DNA of 64,000 nt. It comes from Sthenelais limicola (Eukaryota > Annelida > Polychaeta > Phyllodocida > Sigalionidae). This document shows positions 13,184 through 22,950 of the stretch, one piece after another (the stretch's first letter is position 1; each line of letters starts with the position of its first letter). The position numbers were made by a program, and so were the translations under genes. The notes beneath the pieces were generated by a model that saw only the letters and a list, made by a program, of their open reading frames with translations, was not told where the DNA came from and searched no databases. Location: NCBI GenBank assembly GCA_942159475.1, contig OW804094.1, positions 45,256,966-45,320,965 of the forward strand, in the 5' to 3' direction.

Positions 13184-13217
13184 CTCCTCCTCCTCCTCCT
13201 CCTCCTCCTCCTCCTCC
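13184..13217. repeat. (CTC)n microsatellite
   Basis: About eleven CTC/TCC triplets in a row. Confidence 0.9.
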
Positions 13218-13273
13218 ACCGCATTTTTTTTCATCTACGTTGTCTAGGGTCCTGCTCCTAACCGCAAAATGCC

Positions 13274-13832
13274 ATTGACTTTTTGATTGACAATTCTGAT
13301 TTTTCGATTGACTATTTTGACTTTCCAATTAATTGTTCTTTCTGACTTTTCGATTGACTATTTCGACTTTCTGATTGACTGTTCTGACTTTATGGTTGAC
13401 TATTCTGACTTAACGATTGACTTAACGATTGACTTTTTAATTCACTATTTTGACTTTTCTGACTTTTCGTTTGACTATTTCGAATTAAAAATTCACTTTT
13501 TGATTGACTATTTTGATTTTCGATTGACTATTTTGACTTTTTGATTGACTATTTTGACTTTGATTGACTATTTTGACGTTTCGATTGACTATTTTGACTT
13601 TTTGATTGACTATTCTGACTTTTCGATTGACTTTTTGATTGACTATTTCGACTTTTTGATTGACTATTTCGAGTTTCTGATTGACTTTCTGATTGACTTT
13701 TCTAAGTTTCTGATTGACTTTTCTAAGTTTCTGATTAACTTTTTGATTGACTATTTCGACTTTCTGATTGACTGTTCTGACTTAACGAATGGCATTTCTG
13801 ACTTTTTGATTGACTTTCTGATCGACTATTCT
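13274..13832 (+). repeat. GATTGACTATTTTGACTTTTT-type minisatellite
   Basis: About 560 bp of degenerate tandem units built on gattgactattttgactttt. Units vary between about 15 and 21 bp (gattgactttct, gattgactatttcgac, gattgacttttctaag). Because most units are multiples of three, one frame stays open and would read as repeated LIDYFDF-like peptides. There is no start context, splice site or downstream exon in that frame, so I treat it as satellite DNA. Confidence 0.9.
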
Positions 13833-13971
13833 CCCCCTCCCCCTCCCTCTCCCCTTCCTTATTTGCGCTCTGTTGTAGGGGGCCTCTGATATATATCTCT
13901 CTCCTCCTCCTCCAGCTGATGGGGCAAGATCAAAGGGTTTATGGCCCTGGTGGTGACCCTTTTATCCCTTA

Positions 13972-14161
13972 GTTTCATGACCAAGTAATAGAATAATACT
14001 TAGGATATATCATGAATGAAATCAAAATATAACTTAATGTAATTGTACTTTGTTTCATGACCAAGTAATAGAATAATACTTAGGATATATCATGAATGAA
14101 ATCGAAATATAACTTAATGTAATTGTACTTAGTTTCATGTCCAAGTAATAGAATAATACTT
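13972..14161 (+). repeat. 80-bp tandem repeat, 2.4 copies
   Basis: Units start at 13972, 14052 and 14132, each with gtttcatgaccaagtaatag (third copy: catgtccaag). Period is 80 bp and the two full units differ by only a base or two. The last unit stops after aataatactta. Confidence 0.92.
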
Positions 14162-16402
14162 AATTTTCACTGGTCAAATCAATAAGGCCACCAAAAATAG
14201 GTGCGTTTCCGATTACCCCCACCACCAACCCCCTACATAGAAAAAGATTCCCCTCCCTGCCTTTTCTTTGGCCTAAATTGAAAACATCCCTCTTTACCAA
14301 TGTATAAACACCCCACCTATTAGCTAACGCAGTGTTGGTAAAAAATCCAACACTCTATCAGCCTCATTCCTCTCTTGTAGGATGGTATGAGTAATATGTA
14401 CATGAGTGCAGAAAGTTGCTGCAGAATTCAATTGAAATTATTATTTGTATGATATATCTAAAGTGCTCTAGATATAGATATACCCCCACATGTACATCGT
14501 CATGGCAATAAGTATGAGCAGTTACGTATGTGAACGTTTCATGTATTGTTCAATGAGGTTAATAGAGAAATATCAAAATTCTAAAATAATGATGTTTGGT
14601 GAATTAAAACACTATAGTGTCCCTGACAGGAAATAAATGGGCAAACTTACATATGTTACTTCATGGGATTACCCTCTAAACCCCTGTAGTTATATCCTAT
14701 AATAAGTGCACCCCCACCCCTCTGTTCCATTGGCCCTACCACCAGGGTAGCCTATTGTTTAGTGTGATGTAGGAACCCTAACTGACAAGCTGTCTGCCCC
14801 ATTTATGATTATTGTTTGTCTGTAGGGTGCTTTATATACTGGTGAGAATAATCAAGGAGGAGGGAGAGAGGAAGAAGGTATTAGAGTGTTTGGCCTGTCA
14901 TTTCCCTCGTCATATGTTTATGATATTATCTCTGTGGCCTACTTACTGCTGCTATTCTGCAATCGTACCTTGTCTGTGCAGATGATTAGGCAAATGGGGT
15001 AGGGAAGGCCTTGGTTGAGGATGAGGACAACTAGGCACTAGAATAGTACACTAGCATATAATTTCAGAAAGCAATTATAGAGCATCCATCCCATGGTATC
15101 ATAGATGCTACATGCTTTTGTTGTTGTGCTGGTTCTGTAGATAGAGAGAGGTGGTAAGGTCCTCCCTACATGGTTCACTGGCCTATGGATTTGGTTAGAA
15201 CCTGAATTTTAAAAATGTAAAAGTAGCCACAGGAGATGTGGTTTAAGTTGCACCTACAGTCACACGGGTACATGTGTCATCTTCATGTTTGGGAATTTGC
15301 TGGTAGTGGACTGTTCGGGGGCTCCTGTTATTGATAAGGGTTCATGTATATGAAAGCGCATTATTTATATAGGTGGTCGTTGCAGTATTACTGTACTTAT
15401 TTTAGTGAACTTCATGATAGTGTGTCCGTGATATTGGATAGTGAACATGTTTGTTTAATGATATCAAGTCTTTTAAAATAAAATGAGTAAAACCATGCAA
15501 GGGTTGGCATCATGATTTGCATATTATCAGAGCTATAATGGCTATGTATTCATCGGCCAGGTCACCTCCTCAATATAATTCATCTCATATTTGCTCAGAC
15601 TATCCCCTCCGCTTATGTATGAATATGATACTATAAAATGTTATTACTGGTCTAAGAATCAATCACCAAGTAGACGCATAGATTAGTCTGTTTGGTCTCA
15701 CGGATTCACACCATTTCCCTCCACCCGAAAATCAAGCAGGATTGGAGGTAGAAGGGGTATGGAATTGCAACCCGGAAGAGCCACCCATGTAAAGGGCAAA
15801 CTGACTGTAAAATCCCTGTCGCCACAACTAGCCCAGCTGCCTTACCTAGCCTAACCTTAGCAAGGCCATATAAAATGTGACATACAAGTCTGCTGGTATT
15901 GAGAACATTAGCCTTTAACCTTAGAGAGTGGCCAGAGGCAGTCTTGGTTAACACATGCCAGCCTCTACGGGTGCCGATAGAAAATCAATATGCAGTCCTG
16001 GGCCTGTGTTGCATCTTCTCCATCTCCGCATCCACCTCCTCCACCTCCACCCTCTCCCACTCACTGTAATCCCTGCATGCCCAGGCTATCTACTGGTAGT
16101 ATCTATGATATGGGAGGACTACCTTCCTATATAATATAGATGGCCTATCTCTGGTATGTGTGCTGGTGATGTGTACCGTACACTGACCTCAGCCTTGAAG
16201 CATGACAATGGAATGCATGGGAATTAGCCACAATACAAAGCTGACGCATTACATTCACTTGTAATAGGTAATTCTCAGGGCCATAAGTGAATGCCCAAGT
16301 GCACCCCTATTAATGGGTTTCCTCTTGCACTCAGCTACATTTAACAATAGGTTGTGGTGTACTGAATTTGGGCACTGTGGCAGGTATTCTCATAGTCATT
16401 TA
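14162..16402. other. No gene seen
   Basis: Ordinary non-coding sequence. A few acceptor-like and donor-like sites (for example 14825 and 14842) enclose fragments that do not keep a frame. Confidence 0.5.
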
Positions 16403-16567
16403 CAGTGGAACCTCTCTATTGAGACCAACCTTGGGACTGAGAGAAACTGGTCTTAATAGCGAGGTGGTCTCATTAGAGGGGCTAATCTAATAAGAGAAAA
16501 GCAATTCGGGACTGAGAGAAACTGGTCTTAATTAATAGAGGGGTGGTCTTTATGCGAGGTTCCACTG
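16403..16567. mobile_element. Short TA-flanked MITE (CAGTGGAACCTC termini)
   Basis: The ends cagtggaacctc (16403) and gaggttccactg (ending 16567) are perfect inverted repeats, and similarity continues imperfectly inward. TA dinucleotides flank both sides (16401-16402 and 16568-16569). A 25-bp direct repeat beginning gggactgagagaaactggtc occurs at 16433-16457 and 16508-16532. No coding capacity. It fits a Tc1/mariner-type non-autonomous element. Its tip resembles that of the 2181-2436 element (AG[CT]GGAAC). Confidence 0.8.
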
Positions 16568-16644
16568 TACTAATAATAAATTGAAATTTGTGGCAACCTT
16601 TGACTAAATATTCACATTCGTCGTTTACTAGATCTATATGCCGT

Positions 16645-16756
16645 GTTAGAAAATATGAGGGTGTAAAGACCTCTTAGTCACCACCTGATATATACACCAT
16701 GTATATGTCAGGGGTGGTGATGACTAAGGTCTTTTACTCTTTCATAATTCTGTCCC
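16645..16756. repeat. Imperfect palindrome (~110 bp)
   Basis: Arms of about 50 bases fold on each other around tatacaccatgtata (about 16691-16705). The best-paired part is gtaaagacct...agtcaccacc against ggtggtgatgact...ggtcttttac. Several small mismatches and one indel are present. Could be a fold-back MITE or an aged hairpin element. Confidence 0.7.
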
Positions 16757-18479
16757 AGATCATAGGAACAAGTTACACAATATGTGTGTTTTGTTGAAAC
16801 AACATGAAGGTTACAAATGCCTTGTTGACTACATGCCTGGAGAAAGTAGGTCGTTGCAAAAAAGAAGCATTCATGATGCTTTCAATAGCATGACTATAAT
16901 ACCACTATTACACCCCAGCATGAGATGAAGTTCTTAATTGAGACTTAGATTTAATTCTCTACAAAAATATACTCGGGTCAGCCTATATCTATTGATGTAA
17001 AGGATTATGATTAATGCTAATTGGTCCGTGGTTTTGATTATGTCCGTAGGAAGGAGAATAATTCAGTATGTCTTGTCTGGATAGTGAGAAAACAGTAGAT
17101 TGGGAAATGGACATGCATAACGAATACACCTTAATTATTGCCAGGAACTGTGAAGTTGTCGAGTCAAATACTTTGGGTGATATATCTCTTTATTTCATAC
17201 TTCATATGATATCAACCGTTTCATAATTTCTTCCAGATATTAATAGTTATCACTCCCATATATGCCCGTTGCTAAAGTGTATATATATCTATATCTATAG
17301 TATGTACATTTTTCAAAGGCAATCATTTATGATTGGTACAAAGCTATTTCCATGTTATTGATGCTGGATACATAACTATGATTGTCCATGTTATGCTGAG
17401 TGGCGTGCTATCTGGGGTGGTGGAAGAGGAATACAGCATTCATGCATCTCATACATGTGATGGCATGTAATAACTGAAACATGTACACATATAAGTTGTA
17501 AGAGACGTGTCACTGATCTGGGGAATGAAAATGAGGATGGGTGGTGTAGATTTTGCCATGTTCTCTGATATGTTTACACATTTGCTTATTTTATTAATGA
17601 ATTTTTATATCCATTACTATCTCTAACATCGCATCTAGACTTCGGATCTATTTAACGTAAATAAGATAACATCTTTCTTGAATTTATATAGCTTTATCTA
17701 TATTTAAGCAAGTTATAACTACTCATACTGACTGTGTCTTTGTATTTCTCCCTTTAGCCATATCTCTGTCGTACACATTCATCTGTCTTTAAAAGATGTT
17801 GTATCCTTCGGTGGCGTATGATACTGCTAATAACTGGAACAGATATACATGTATAGCTCCACTAACACTGCCATGAATACATGTAGATAAGCTTATATAA
17901 GTAAGCGTGTGTCATATATAGCCCAGTTTTTGTTATTACAACATGCTGGTACCACTTTTTGCTGCCCACTTGGATTCTTTCCGCCCCTATCATATGGACC
18001 ACCGAATTTAGCGAATCCCAAATATTTTCTCCTTTTCTATTTATGAATGTTATTTTTTTCTCTCGCCGCACTACGTTGAGTCGCTGCGTTAAACACGATC
18101 AACGCACGAAAATTTCTACATAAATAATCAATTATTTGTTTATGTATTATACACTGTAACTAATACATGGAGAAATATTTTAGAGTTTTGAGAGACTTAC
18201 CCTTTAGGTAGTAAGTTGAATTAAAATTATGATATCTTCGAGGTCATGGATTCTCGCAAACCCTAGAGAGTTGGCGAGAAGATATGAAACGTCCTGTAGA
18301 TACAGCTTGAGTTTCATTTTCATTTTCTGTATCCGGGAATGGCAGAGCTTAAATTTCATTGCACTTATCCCGTTTTATTTGTTGCTTTTTAAATATAAAA
18401 ATAATTTTCTGAGTATGAAATAATAACTTAATCTGATGAAGCTTGTTAAATAATGTGTGTTCGTTTTTTTCTGTTTCAG
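16757..18479. other. Intron or intergenic sequence upstream of the 60-nt exon
   Basis: No coding sequence seen. The last 25 bases form a strong polypyrimidine tract and acceptor (gttcgtttttttctgtttcag). Confidence 0.5.
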
Positions 18480-18539
18480 GTATGTATGAGACAATCAGGT
18501 CCCAGTTGGTTTTCCACCCCAAATACCATGAGGCTGAAG
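18480..18539 (+). CDS. Coding exon, 60 nt (or recursive-splice exon)
   Basis: The acceptor tttttttctgtttcag is followed by 60 nt and a donor gaag/gtaggg. In phase 1 it reads GMYETIRSQLV...HEAE with no stop, and its final G joins the aa of the 46022 exon to give Glu, continuing into AVQEEKSDSG. Protein-like composition and matching phases on both sides support a real exon. The exon begins gtatgt, so the acceptor is immediately followed by a donor-like hexamer, the signature of a recursive splice site. It may therefore be an RS-exon that is usually removed. No other exon of this gene is visible for 27 kb downstream. Confidence 0.62.
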
Positions 18540-18641
18540 GTAGGGTCAAACTATAGTCTACTCTTATGCGTGCTCCTCTTTGTGAATGATGTGTCAGCAT
18601 CTTAGAGATTCCAGCACTTTCATTCATTTTATTTCTCCCCT

Positions 18642-18658
18642 CCCCCCCCCCCCCCCCC
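18642..18658. repeat. Poly-C run (17)
   Basis: Uninterrupted C tract about 100 bases downstream of the 60-nt exon. Confidence 0.9.
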
Positions 18659-18997
18659 AATAATTTCCCCCTTTGCCCTTCAGCATTTTAAATTATTCCA
18701 GTAATTCACTTGTCACGTCACGATATTATAAACAAATATAATTTATATTTGGTTATTTTCCCCTGCCTCCAAGTAGAAACCCCACGTTGTATCATTCGAT
18801 TCGTTCAGTCTTTTCGGCTCACTTTTTGTGTTGATGTTTAGGTGTCACTGGGGTTACATTTATTTCATTTTTATATTCATATTTATTGAGTTGATATGTT
18901 TCTGATTATTTTAATCACTAGATCGATGGTCTCACTGCTAATCTAATCTGGGGGTGTATGGGTGATGCTTCTTGAGTGTGAAGTGTAGTTGATACTT

Positions 18998-19081
18998 CTT
19001 GGATCTTCTATTCATACAGTATAGTAAATTGAGGTAGATCTTGGATCTTCTATTCATACAGTATAGTAAATTGGGGTAGAT
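18998..19081 (+). repeat. 42-bp tandem duplication
   Basis: The unit beginning cttggatcttctattcatac is present at 18998-19039 and 19040-19081 with a single difference (ttgagg versus ttgggg). A recent local duplication inside the intron. Confidence 0.92.
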
Positions 19082-19502
19082 TGGTTGATCACTACTTGGG
19101 TCTGAACGCTTGTTCTGAATTTATCATTGCAATTTCCGTGGTAAAGACCCGATTTAGCCTACTTTAATTCCATTTAGTATCTCTGGGTTGAACCGTCTAT
19201 TCTTTTCTCGTGTGTTAGTTGTTCAGAAAGTTTGTATGTTGACACACTACCGCGGTGAGGAAATTCATATTGACATTTTTACTCAGGACCGCAGAACATA
19301 GGTCATATGATATTTAAACTTGTGATTCGTTCTCATATCCTGATTCACTATTTCATTTATGATTCATAAATATATTACTACTTGACTATCAGTACAGGTT
19401 AAACCAAGACTGATTGATTATATGTGCCTTTAATAATGCAAAAGGGAACATTCTAAAGTTATTTTTGTACAGGTATGGTGGCTCAGAGGCTGGGGTTGAG
19501 TA

Positions 19503-19576
19503 AGTTCATCACACTGCCACCTAGTGTTGATGAGCAGGCCTAAATGAGATATCTTCCCGGAACTAGCTCGGGCAGT
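19503..19576 (+). repeat. DIRS left inverted terminal repeat
   Basis: The inner 36 bp (19541-19576, taaatgagatatcttcccgg...) match the right end at 24233-24268 perfectly in inverted orientation. The outer 38 bp are only partly similar to the right end (agttcat, cctagtgt, gatgag are shared). Positions 19503-19549 are copied in reverse complement in the internal complementary region. Confidence 0.92.
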
Positions 19577-19876
19577 TACTTCCGTTCGCTTGGGGCAGCA
19601 AGAGCTCTTTTTGGGAGCTCCGTCTTTGCAATCTATTTCCTTCGATTTTGGATTAACTTTGCTTTACAGGGAAGTATATATTTGTGTGGCACAAACCTGC
19701 GAAGTTCAGTCTTAGCGGGATTCAAAGCTTTTAGCTGTGCCGGAGGAAGTTTTTATAAAAACTACTCCAAAAGAACAGTTGCGTCGCAACGTGTTAACGG
19801 CTCCCTCGCCACGTGTGTGGCTTCAGCGTTCCACTCGTCGTTGGACATCTGTGAGAACTTTCTGTCCTGCTGTTGA
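19544..19876 (+). CDS. Leader ORF upstream of Gag (110 codons, doubtful)
   Basis: An ATG inside the terminal repeat opens a 110-codon frame that stops 18 nt before the Gag ATG, in the same frame as Gag. The sequence starts MRYLPGTSSG and shows no recognised domain. It may be an untranslated leader that happens to be open, an upstream ORF that tempers Gag translation, or a former N-terminal Gag extension split by the tga at 19874-19876. I favour leader or upstream ORF. Confidence 0.35.
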   Translation: MRYLPGTSSGSYFRSLGAARALFGSSVFAIYFLRFWINFALQGSIYLCGTNLRSSVLAGFKAFSCAGGSFYKNYSKRTVASQRVNGSLATCVASAFHSSLDICENFLSCC

Positions 19877-19894
19877 GCATCAAAGGACTAAAAC

Positions 19895-21034
19895 ATGGCT
19901 AACAATAAAGCCAAGGATAAGAGGGATCGAGAGAGATCCGAGAGGGAAGCTAAAGAGTTGGAAGCCTTGAAGCTGAAGAACGCCGCCAAAGAAGCGGAGA
20001 AAGAGAAAGATGGCGACGGTAGCGTCTTGGATTCGGATGATGAACCCGAACCGTCAGGCTCGGGCTCGGGGTCTCAGGCCAAGGAACCCTTGTTTGATCT
20101 ATCAGGCTATGTTGGAAAACTGAGCGCTGAGGACCGTGTGAAATTTAATAAGCAAGTTAGGGACATGATGAACCCAGGGGCCAACGAGGAAGAAGGTGAA
20201 ATCGTTGAGGAAGGGCCGGACGAATTTATCAATAAATTCTTGCAAGAGGTAACGAAAAGGGAGGATATAGGCCACCCAGTCAGTCCCAATATCGTTAAGA
20301 TAGTCAAGGAGTTAACGGACACTCCCATGAATTTCTCGTCGCTGGACAATATTAGGAAGCAGTTTCCGCGCCCGGAAAATCTAGATCAGATTAAAACACC
20401 TAAGCTCCCGACTAAAGTCAAAGAGTTGCTCTCTAAAGAGCACAAGGAGAATGATAAACTGTTGAGCAGGGCTCATGACAATCTCAATGTGGTGATGGCG
20501 ATCATTGTGGGAAATATGGATTTAGTGCAGGAGGATGCACAGGTGAATGCAATGGCGTCAACGGTTTTTCAGACCCTGACTAATGCGCTCACGATGACGC
20601 TTAAAGCTTCGCAAGACATCACTAAGGCCCGTAGAGAGGTCCTCAAGGTGGATACGGCCTCAGATATGAAAGAACTGTTTGGAGATGATAATCCAGCCAC
20701 GCCTGAGTGTTTAGCGGGCGGAGATGTGGCAACAAAGATCGAAAACCTTAAGAAGCAAAACAGGTTTTTCGCCATGCTCAAGAAGGAACAACCGAAACCT
20801 CAGCAAGCTCAAACGCAGCAGAGGGGAGGGGGACCGTTTAAATTCAAAGGACGTGGATTTAATAGTGGTTTCAACAATAGCAAATTCCATGGTGGCCGTG
20901 GAAACTGGCAAGGAAACAAGCCTTATGATAACAACAAGCCGAAACGTGGAGGATTTTCGGGAGGTGGTAGAGGAAGCCACACCAACTCCACGCCTTCCGG
21001 GTCGGGTTTTCCCGCGAAGGGGACTCAGCAGTAG
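19895..21034 (+). CDS. gag: DIRS Gag-like protein
   Basis: A 379-residue ORF in the Gag position of a DIRS element. The first ~45 residues are highly charged and helix-prone (KDKRDRERSEREAKELEALK). An acidic, Ser/Gly-rich linker follows, then a predicted globular middle (about 65-300). The C-terminal ~80 residues are rich in Gly, Arg, Asn and Gln (GGGPFKFKGRGFN, GGRGNWQGN), a probable RNA-binding tail in place of a CCHC knuckle, which I do not see. It likely packages the element's RNA. The ATG at 19895 is the first in frame after the stop at 19874. The frame overlaps RT by 64 nt, with RT in the -1 frame. No inactivating change is seen. Confidence 0.85.
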   Translation: MANNKAKDKRDRERSEREAKELEALKLKNAAKEAEKEKDGDGSVLDSDDEPEPSGSGSGSQAKEPLFDLSGYVGKLSAEDRVKFNKQVRDMMNPGANEEEGEIVEEGPDEFINKFLQEVTKREDIGHPVSPNIVKIVKELTDTPMNFSSLDNIRKQFPRPENLDQIKTPKLPTKVKELLSKEHKENDKLLSRAHDNLNVVMAIIVGNMDLVQEDAQVNAMASTVFQTLTNALTMTLKASQDITKARREVLKVDTASDMKELFGDDNPATPECLAGGDVATKIENLKKQNRFFAMLKKEQPKPQQAQTQQRGGGPFKFKGRGFNSGFNNSKFHGGRGNWQGNKPYDNNKPKRGGFSGGGRGSHTNSTPSGSGFPAKGTQQ

Positions 21035-22950
21035 AGTCGGGTCCCCGTGTCGCCCCTTCTGAAGCCTCGCAAAAGGTAAAAACTACTTTTCCCTCTCTGT
21101 TAAATCCTGATCTTTTTATGGCAGGGAACACTAAAAACTGTTTGGGGGAATGGTGCAAGATAACGTCAGATAGATTTATTCTAGACGGGGTCTCAGGGAC
21201 CAAATTGAATTTGATTAGGAAGCCAGTGCAGCGTAGGGAACCCAGACCGCTTAGGCTTAGTGAGAGAGAACTGGACATCGTCCAATCAGAAGTCAGGAAA
21301 CTAGAGCGGAAGGGGGTCATAGTTGAATCTGAACCGGAAGAAGGTCAGTGGGTCAGCAATGTGTTTTTGCGGCCTAAGCCGAATGGTGACTTCCGCCTGA
21401 TTTTGGATTTGTCGGATCTTAACAAACTAATAGTGTATGAACATTTTAAGATGGATTCGCTTCAGTCAGCCATGGACATCATGACTGAGGGGTGTTTTAT
21501 GGCATCAATAGATCTGAAAGACGCCTATTACACGATACCAGTGAGAAAGCAGGACCGTAAGTTGCTTAAATTTAGATGGAACAACCGCTTGTTTGAATTC
21601 ACGTGTACGCCCATGGGACTCGCACAAGCCCCGCGTTTCTTTACCAAATTTCTCAGACCAATTTGGGCCTTTATGCAAAGACAAGGTTACACTTGTTTCG
21701 GGTACTTAGATGATTCGTTCATTATGCATGAAAACTTGGAAGATTGCAGACTTTCGGTAGTGTTGTTGGCGGAACTGTTCACTAAACTAGGGTTCACGGT
21801 ACATGCAGGGAAGAGCCTGTTTGAACCACAACAAAGAGTGGTATTTTTAGGATATAACTTAGACTCGATCAGAATGATCGTTACCCCTACAGATGAGAAA
21901 ATCAGAAAGTTTACAGATTTAGCATCGAGATTGTTAGGAAAGGGGCCTTTTCCTATTAGACAGGTAGCACAGTGTATTGGAGTGCTAATCGACCTCACAA
22001 AAGGGGCTGAATATGGGATGTCCCATTATCGCAAACTGGAAGAAGATAAAACAAAGGCGTTAAGACAAACAGAGTCGTTCGATGGGCCAATGTCCTTATC
22101 GCAAGAAGCGCTAGGGGAACTAACTTGGTGGTTAAACTATCTACCAGGGGCCAACAGGAGAATTTGGGAAAGAGCTCCGTTCCACACGCTGACTACAGAT
22201 GCGTCAAACTTAGGCTGGGGTGCCACATGTGAGGGAACCTCAACAGGAGGAAGGTGGGGTCTGCAGGAACAATTCCTTCATATTAATGCGAAAGAACTCT
22301 TAGCAGTGTTTCTGGGACTGAAAAGTCTCCTTAGGAGAGCATGGGGATGTAAGATCAGATGCGAGAGTGATAACACCACAGCGGTTGCATATGTTAACCA
22401 TTTGGGAGGCATGAAGTCGATACAATGTGACGCCATTGCTAGGGATCTCTGGCTTTACTGCCAGGAGAGATGCATTTGGCTGGTAGCGATTCATGTGCCA
22501 GGTGTGGACAATGAAGTAGCAGACTTTGAGTCGAGAAACTTTAGAGAAAACTTAGAATGGGCATTACCAGGGGAGGTGTTCCTTGACATTGCACAGAAAT
22601 GGGGTCCGTTTAACGTGGACTTATTTGCTTCGAGATTAAACTTCAAATGCCCAACCTACTGTAGCTGGTACCCGGATCCGGGTGCAGCATTTGTGGATGC
22701 CTTTGCAATTAATTGGCGGCCATTTAAATTCTTTGCCTTTCCTCCTTTCAGTGTCATCGCACGAACAGTGCAGAAAGCGAGGAGGGAGCAGGCCCACGGA
22801 GTGCTAATAACCCCAGACTGGGAAGCACAAAGCTGGTACGGCCTGCTAAAAAGACACAGCCAAAACAGAAGACCACTGGGAAACATCCTCCTGTCCAACC
22901 CGGCGTCAGGAGAGCAGTGGCGAATCAGACTTGCAGCATGGAAGCTGTAA
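20971..22950 (+). CDS. pol: DIRS reverse transcriptase / RNase H / methyltransferase-like polyprotein
   Basis: The frame opens at 20971, inside gag, and its first ATG is at 21118; from that ATG it encodes 610 residues. RT spans roughly residues 60-300, with motif A SIDLKDAYY (Asp132) and the active site YLDD (196-199). RNase H follows at about 355-475: TDASNLGWGAT (Asp361), AKELLAV (Glu393), ESDNTTAV (Asp418) and NEVADFESR (Asp469). A C-terminal stretch (about 498-580: NVDLFASRLN, DAFAINW, FAFPPFS, GVLITPDW) resembles the Dam-type N6-adenine methyltransferase domain of DIRS elements. It has FPPF where active Dam enzymes carry [DN]PP[YF]. There is no protease or integrase, as expected for this order. 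Expression could be by -1 frameshift from gag (heptamer at 21004-21010) or by initiation at 21118. Confidence 0.93.
   Translation, partial: RKPHQLHAFRVGFSREGDSAVESGPRVAPSEASQKVKTTFPSLLNPDLFMAGNTKNCLGEWCKITSDRFILDGVSGTKLNLIRKPVQRREPRPLRLSERELDIVQSEVRKLERKGVIVESEPEEGQWVSNVFLRPKPNGDFRLILDLSDLNKLIVYEHFKMDSLQSAMDIMTEGCFMASIDLKDAYYTIPVRKQDRKLLKFRWNNRLFEFTCTPMGLAQAPRFFTKFLRPIWAFMQRQGYTCFGYLDDSFIMHENLEDCRLSVVLLAELFTKLGFTVHAGKSLFEPQQRVVFLGYNLDSIRMIVTPTDEKIRKFTDLASRLLGKGPFPIRQVAQCIGVLIDLTKGAEYGMSHYRKLEEDKTKALRQTESFDGPMSLSQEALGELTWWLNYLPGANRRIWERAPFHTLTTDASNLGWGATCEGTSTGGRWGLQEQFLHINAKELLAVFLGLKSLLRRAWGCKIRCESDNTTAVAYVNHLGGMKSIQCDAIARDLWLYCQERCIWLVAIHVPGVDNEVADFESRNFRENLEWALPGEVFLDIAQKWGPFNVDLFASRLNFKCPTYCSWYPDPGAAFVDAFAINWRPFKFFAFPPFSVIARTVQKARREQAHGVLITPDWEAQSWYGLLKRHSQNRRPLGNILLSNPASGEQWRIRLAAWKL
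21004..21010 (+). promoter_or_regulatory. Candidate -1 ribosomal frameshift heptamer (G GGT TTT)
   Basis: In the Gag frame the codons read ..g GGT TTT CCC.., so the heptamer fits X XXY YYZ. A -1 slip here enters the RT frame, which is open from 20971. Only seven more Gag codons (21011-21031) remain before the Gag stop at 21032-21034. Whether a downstream pseudoknot exists is not resolved by eye; the following 60 nt are GC-rich. Confidence 0.5.

Noticed and set aside
13007..13261. Pro/Ser/Leu-rich ORF and its Arg-rich antisense
   Set aside because: Products of CCT, CTC and CCCCA low-complexity DNA.
13274..13832. CRISPR-like array
   Set aside because: Units are contiguous and degenerate without unique spacers, and the genome is eukaryotic.
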